Shown: positions 61,600 to 64,000 of the stretch, piece by piece
How the letters are laid out: every line of letters starts with the position of its first letter
Numbering within the stretch: the stretch's first letter is position 1
From: Flavobacteriales bacterium
GTDB taxonomy: Bacteria; Bacteroidota; Bacteroidia; Flavobacteriales_E; Vicingaceae
Direction of reading: 5' to 3'
Assembly (NCBI GenBank): GCA_905339165.1
Contig: CAJPFH010000035.1
Location: 17,878 to 81,877 of the forward strand
DNA: 64,000 nt
Translations under genes and position numbers: made by a program
The notes under the pieces: generated by a model
Told to the model about the DNA's origin: nothing
What the model saw: only the letters and a program-made list of their open reading frames with translations
The model's database searches: none

Positions 61600-63078
61600 A
61601 TGAATAAATCCTTTTTTGTTTTTTGCATTTGCCTGTGTATAGGCATTAGATTATTTGCCCAAAACCCCGATATTAAACGCACTATGCACTGGTATTTTGG
61701 ACTTGGTGCAGGTTTAGATTTTAGCTCGGGAACTGCCGTTGCTGACACCACTGGTAAATCTGATGGTTATGAGCAATGTTTTGCAATGAGTGATACTTGC
61801 GGAAATTTACTATTTTATGCTGTTTCTAATATAGATGGAGGTAAATTGATTTTGATGGACAAAAACCATCAAATTATGCAAAATGGCATTTTACAATCTT
61901 GTTGTACTGTAACACAATCTGCTTGTGTTCCACAACCAGGTAATGATTCAATTTTTTATGTTTTTTACAATGAACAAGCGGGGACTGTTTTAGGTCATTT
62001 TTTTTATGCAATTGTTAATATCAATGCCAATGGTGGTCTGGGTGCGATAATCTCAAAAGATAACATCTTGTTAGATTCTTTGGGTACTGAAAAAGTAGCT
62101 ATTACCCAACATTGTAACGGTATAGATTTCTGGATAGCTTCAAAAATGATAGGTAATTGGACTCCTATAGGCAATCTATTATTTGTTTGGCAATTAACAG
62201 CATCAGGGCTTAATCTCCAGCCTATTATCTCAGCTCCAGGAAATATCTATTTTGAACAGGGAGGTGGTTACTTTAGATTCTCCCCTAACGGAGCAATGGC
62301 TGCTGTGAGTTTTATTTATCAAAGCAACTATTTTATTCAAGATAGTAGCTATTTTGAAATATACCAGTTTGATAATTGCACAGGAATATTTTCCAATGCT
62401 ATAACCATTCAATATCCACAACCTTATGGCTTGGCTTTTTCACCAGATAATACAAAACTATATGTTGGAATTGCCGATGGGGCTACCTATGGAGCCATAG
62501 ATACAGCAAGACTAACACAATATGATTTAACTAACTACAATTACAATGATATCATCAACTCTAAAACAATTTTAAAAGAAGGTACCGGGATATGGCATGA
62601 TTTTCAAATTGGTCTAGATGGTAAAATATATGTTAGTGACTTAGATACAAACCTTCCTGACTTAGGCCTATATAAATTAGGCGTTATTAACAACCCTAAC
62701 GCTTTAGGATTAGCATCCAATTATATTGAAGACCAACTTGATTTGAATGGCAAACGTCATGGATTAGGCTTACCCTCCTTTCCTGATAATTACTTTAAAG
62801 ATTTTAATTACACTAATTGTACTAGCAGCATTTCTGAAAACAAGTTTGACAGAATAGTAGAGGTTTATCCAAATCCGTTTAATGATTTTATTACCATTAA
62901 CCATAAAGTATCGTATCAGTTAAAAATTATAGATTTGACTGGCAATATAGTTATTGAAAAAATGATTACAGAAAACCTATATCAGTTAAATACGGTTTCT
63001 TTACCCAAAGGCATTTACATATTAAACATTTCATCAAAAAACAAAATTGATATTAACCAAAAAATCATAAAACTATGA
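61600..63078 (+). CDS. T9SS-exported WD40/propeller-like protein
   Basis: 492 residues. Signal peptide 1-20 (IRLFAQ). The main region (about 25-400) has propeller-like, PorE/WD40-type segments: WYFGLGAGLDFSSGTAVADT near the start, GYFRFSPNGAMAAVSF, PYGLAFSPDNTKLYVG, FQIGLDGKIYVSD, then HGLGLPSFPDNYF, a motif typical of this Bacteroidota cargo family. Type A T9SS tail VYPNPFNDFITINH ... LPKGIYILNIS. Its stop overlaps the next gene's ATG (ATGA), so the two are coupled. Confidence 0.88.
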   Translation: MNKSFFVFCICLCIGIRLFAQNPDIKRTMHWYFGLGAGLDFSSGTAVADTTGKSDGYEQCFAMSDTCGNLLFYAVSNIDGGKLILMDKNHQIMQNGILQSCCTVTQSACVPQPGNDSIFYVFYNEQAGTVLGHFFYAIVNINANGGLGAIISKDNILLDSLGTEKVAITQHCNGIDFWIASKMIGNWTPIGNLLFVWQLTASGLNLQPIISAPGNIYFEQGGGYFRFSPNGAMAAVSFIYQSNYFIQDSSYFEIYQFDNCTGIFSNAITIQYPQPYGLAFSPDNTKLYVGIADGATYGAIDTARLTQYDLTNYNYNDIINSKTILKEGTGIWHDFQIGLDGKIYVSDLDTNLPDLGLYKLGVINNPNALGLASNYIEDQLDLNGKRHGLGLPSFPDNYFKDFNYTNCTSSISENKFDRIVEVYPNPFNDFITINHKVSYQLKIIDLTGNIVIEKMITENLYQLNTVSLPKGIYILNISSKNKIDINQKIIKL

Positions 63079-64000
63079 ACACAACACAACTAAAAATAAT
63101 GACAATAATAGGACTTGTTGCATTATTAACCATACAAGAAACATCTGCACAAAATGGTATGGATTATGCTGTAGGACCAACAATACATTTTTCAAGACTC
63201 CATAAAGCAAATATAGGTTTCCTTCAAAACATCCAAAATGAAAAAGCAATGGGTGTATATAATGCTGATATTTTACCTTCATCAACTCTAGAGATAAACA
63301 CAACAACTAACTATTTACCCTTTTTACACCCCAACTTAGGAGGCGATAGAGGTTTGGTGTTTCGTTCGGTGGCCCCAGCAGGATTTACCCAACAATGGCA
63401 AATGTTTAGAGATAATAATCAGATGTTTCGTTTGTTTAACCCTGCTAATTCAGTTAATACCGTACTGGAAGCCACACAACCCGGCAGCAGCATCATCATT
63501 AATACCAATGGCACCAACGAGCGTGCCCGTTTTAACCAAGATGGAAACCTGGAAGTTCGCACACCTTTCAATGAAGCATATCCCCCGGGCATTGCCTACG
63601 ATGCAAACGGAAAAATTGCCGTTCATGGTGCCATTTTTGCCACCCACCTTAGTGGCTTTGCAGGCAATCTTCAACCCGGAAGACACGGCACCATTCTATA
63701 CGGTGCCACCAATATGCTTGGTCCGCCTACTGGTGACGGATTTCGCATACGTTGGGACAATCATTTCTTTGCCAATTTTAACGAGGCTCTTATTTTCGAA
63801 AAAACCGATTTTAACCAAAACTTCCCTAACGGAGGGGCTTCGGGAATTGCCTTTGTTAACACCGGAAATGACGATATTGTTAGAACAGCCATGGTTATTA
63901 AAGGTAACGGGCGGGTGGGCATTGGCAATGTGTTTGGACCCAACAATAAAACAAGTGCACAGGGAGGGGATATTAACGGCTTAAATACATTCATCCCCAA
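63075..64000 (+). CDS. Exported surface/fibre-like protein, 3' end beyond the window
   Basis: Open from the ATG at 63075 to the window edge (308 codons, no stop). Signal peptide 1-26 (ending ETSAQ). The first 90 residues are a variable-looking region. From about residue 95 the chain is Gly/Asn/Asp-rich and beta-repetitive (GLVFRSVAPAGFTQQWQMF, INTNGTNERARFNQDGNLEV, GNGRVGIGNVFGPN), like Bacteroidota tail-fibre-like surface proteins that often end in a chaperone or T9SS domain. GC content rises sharply partway through. Coupled by a 4-base overlap to the gene before. Confidence 0.75.
   Translation, partial: MNTTQLKIMTIIGLVALLTIQETSAQNGMDYAVGPTIHFSRLHKANIGFLQNIQNEKAMGVYNADILPSSTLEINTTTNYLPFLHPNLGGDRGLVFRSVAPAGFTQQWQMFRDNNQMFRLFNPANSVNTVLEATQPGSSIIINTNGTNERARFNQDGNLEVRTPFNEAYPPGIAYDANGKIAVHGAIFATHLSGFAGNLQPGRHGTILYGATNMLGPPTGDGFRIRWDNHFFANFNEALIFEKTDFNQNFPNGGASGIAFVNTGNDDIVRTAMVIKGNGRVGIGNVFGPNNKTSAQGGDINGLNTFIP

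Overview
The window is chromosomal DNA of a Bacteroidota bacterium, probably a free-living or activated-sludge type rather than a gut Bacteroides. The signs are lineage-specific and mutually consistent. There is a fused LpxC-FabZ enzyme, a fused SecD-SecF protein and a PorX regulator. At least seven exported proteins end in type IX secretion (T9SS) sorting domains. The sequence is AT-rich, has no Shine-Dalgarno pattern, and carries the Bacteroidota sigma -7 box TAnnTTTG a short distance upstream of many starts. Nothing looks like a prophage, plasmid, insertion sequence or CRISPR array.

Layout. 0-8.6 kb: the end of pnp, a membrane-anchored beta-propeller protein, a lipoprotein, then a leftward operon porX-tsaE-ald-small membrane protein. 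8.6-17.4 kb: a rightward run with an HD phosphohydrolase, the lipid A genes lpxD, lpxC-fabZ and lpxA, an ABC ATPase, a universal stress protein, and a PAS histidine kinase overlapping a REC-CRP response regulator. 17.5-20.7 kb: a large secreted subtilase. 20.8-26.0 kb: a cobalamin riboswitch followed by a BtuB-like receptor, a DUF4465 protein, a second T9SS-exported protein and a BtuG-like beta-propeller lipoprotein. 26.2-31.0 kb: a leftward five-gene operon (TonB_C/vWA protein, AMP nucleosidase, DNA polymerase III delta, methyltransferase, TlpA-like thioredoxin). 31-38 kb: an HsdR-N domain protein, a second subtilase, a small protein, a DUF5606 protein, an M3 oligopeptidase and an alpha/beta hydrolase.

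38.1-46.4 kb is a nitrous oxide reduction locus. A polytopic haem-copper-oxidase-like protein and a fasciclin lipoprotein run rightward. They converge on a leftward operon: cytochrome c lipoprotein, nosZ (Sec-type, clade II-like), a membrane-domain/NosL fusion, nosD, nosF, nosY. The operon promoter has a CRP/FNR-type palindrome placed as a class II activator site would be. After tRNA-Lys(CTT) and secDF, 50-64 kb holds mostly envelope genes: FG-GAP, OmpA and CAP-domain proteins, T9SS cargo, L-2-hydroxyglutarate oxidase, an MFS transporter, a Cys-rich membrane protein, and at the right edge a surface protein whose base composition shifts partway through.

How the genes work together: SecDF and T9SS (PorX) serve the many exported proteins. 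The riboswitch operon looks like a complete outer-membrane B12 capture module in which two accessory proteins leave by T9SS. The nos operon reduces N2O to N2 and is probably switched on by a CRP/FNR-family factor; the REC-CRP protein in this window is one candidate.
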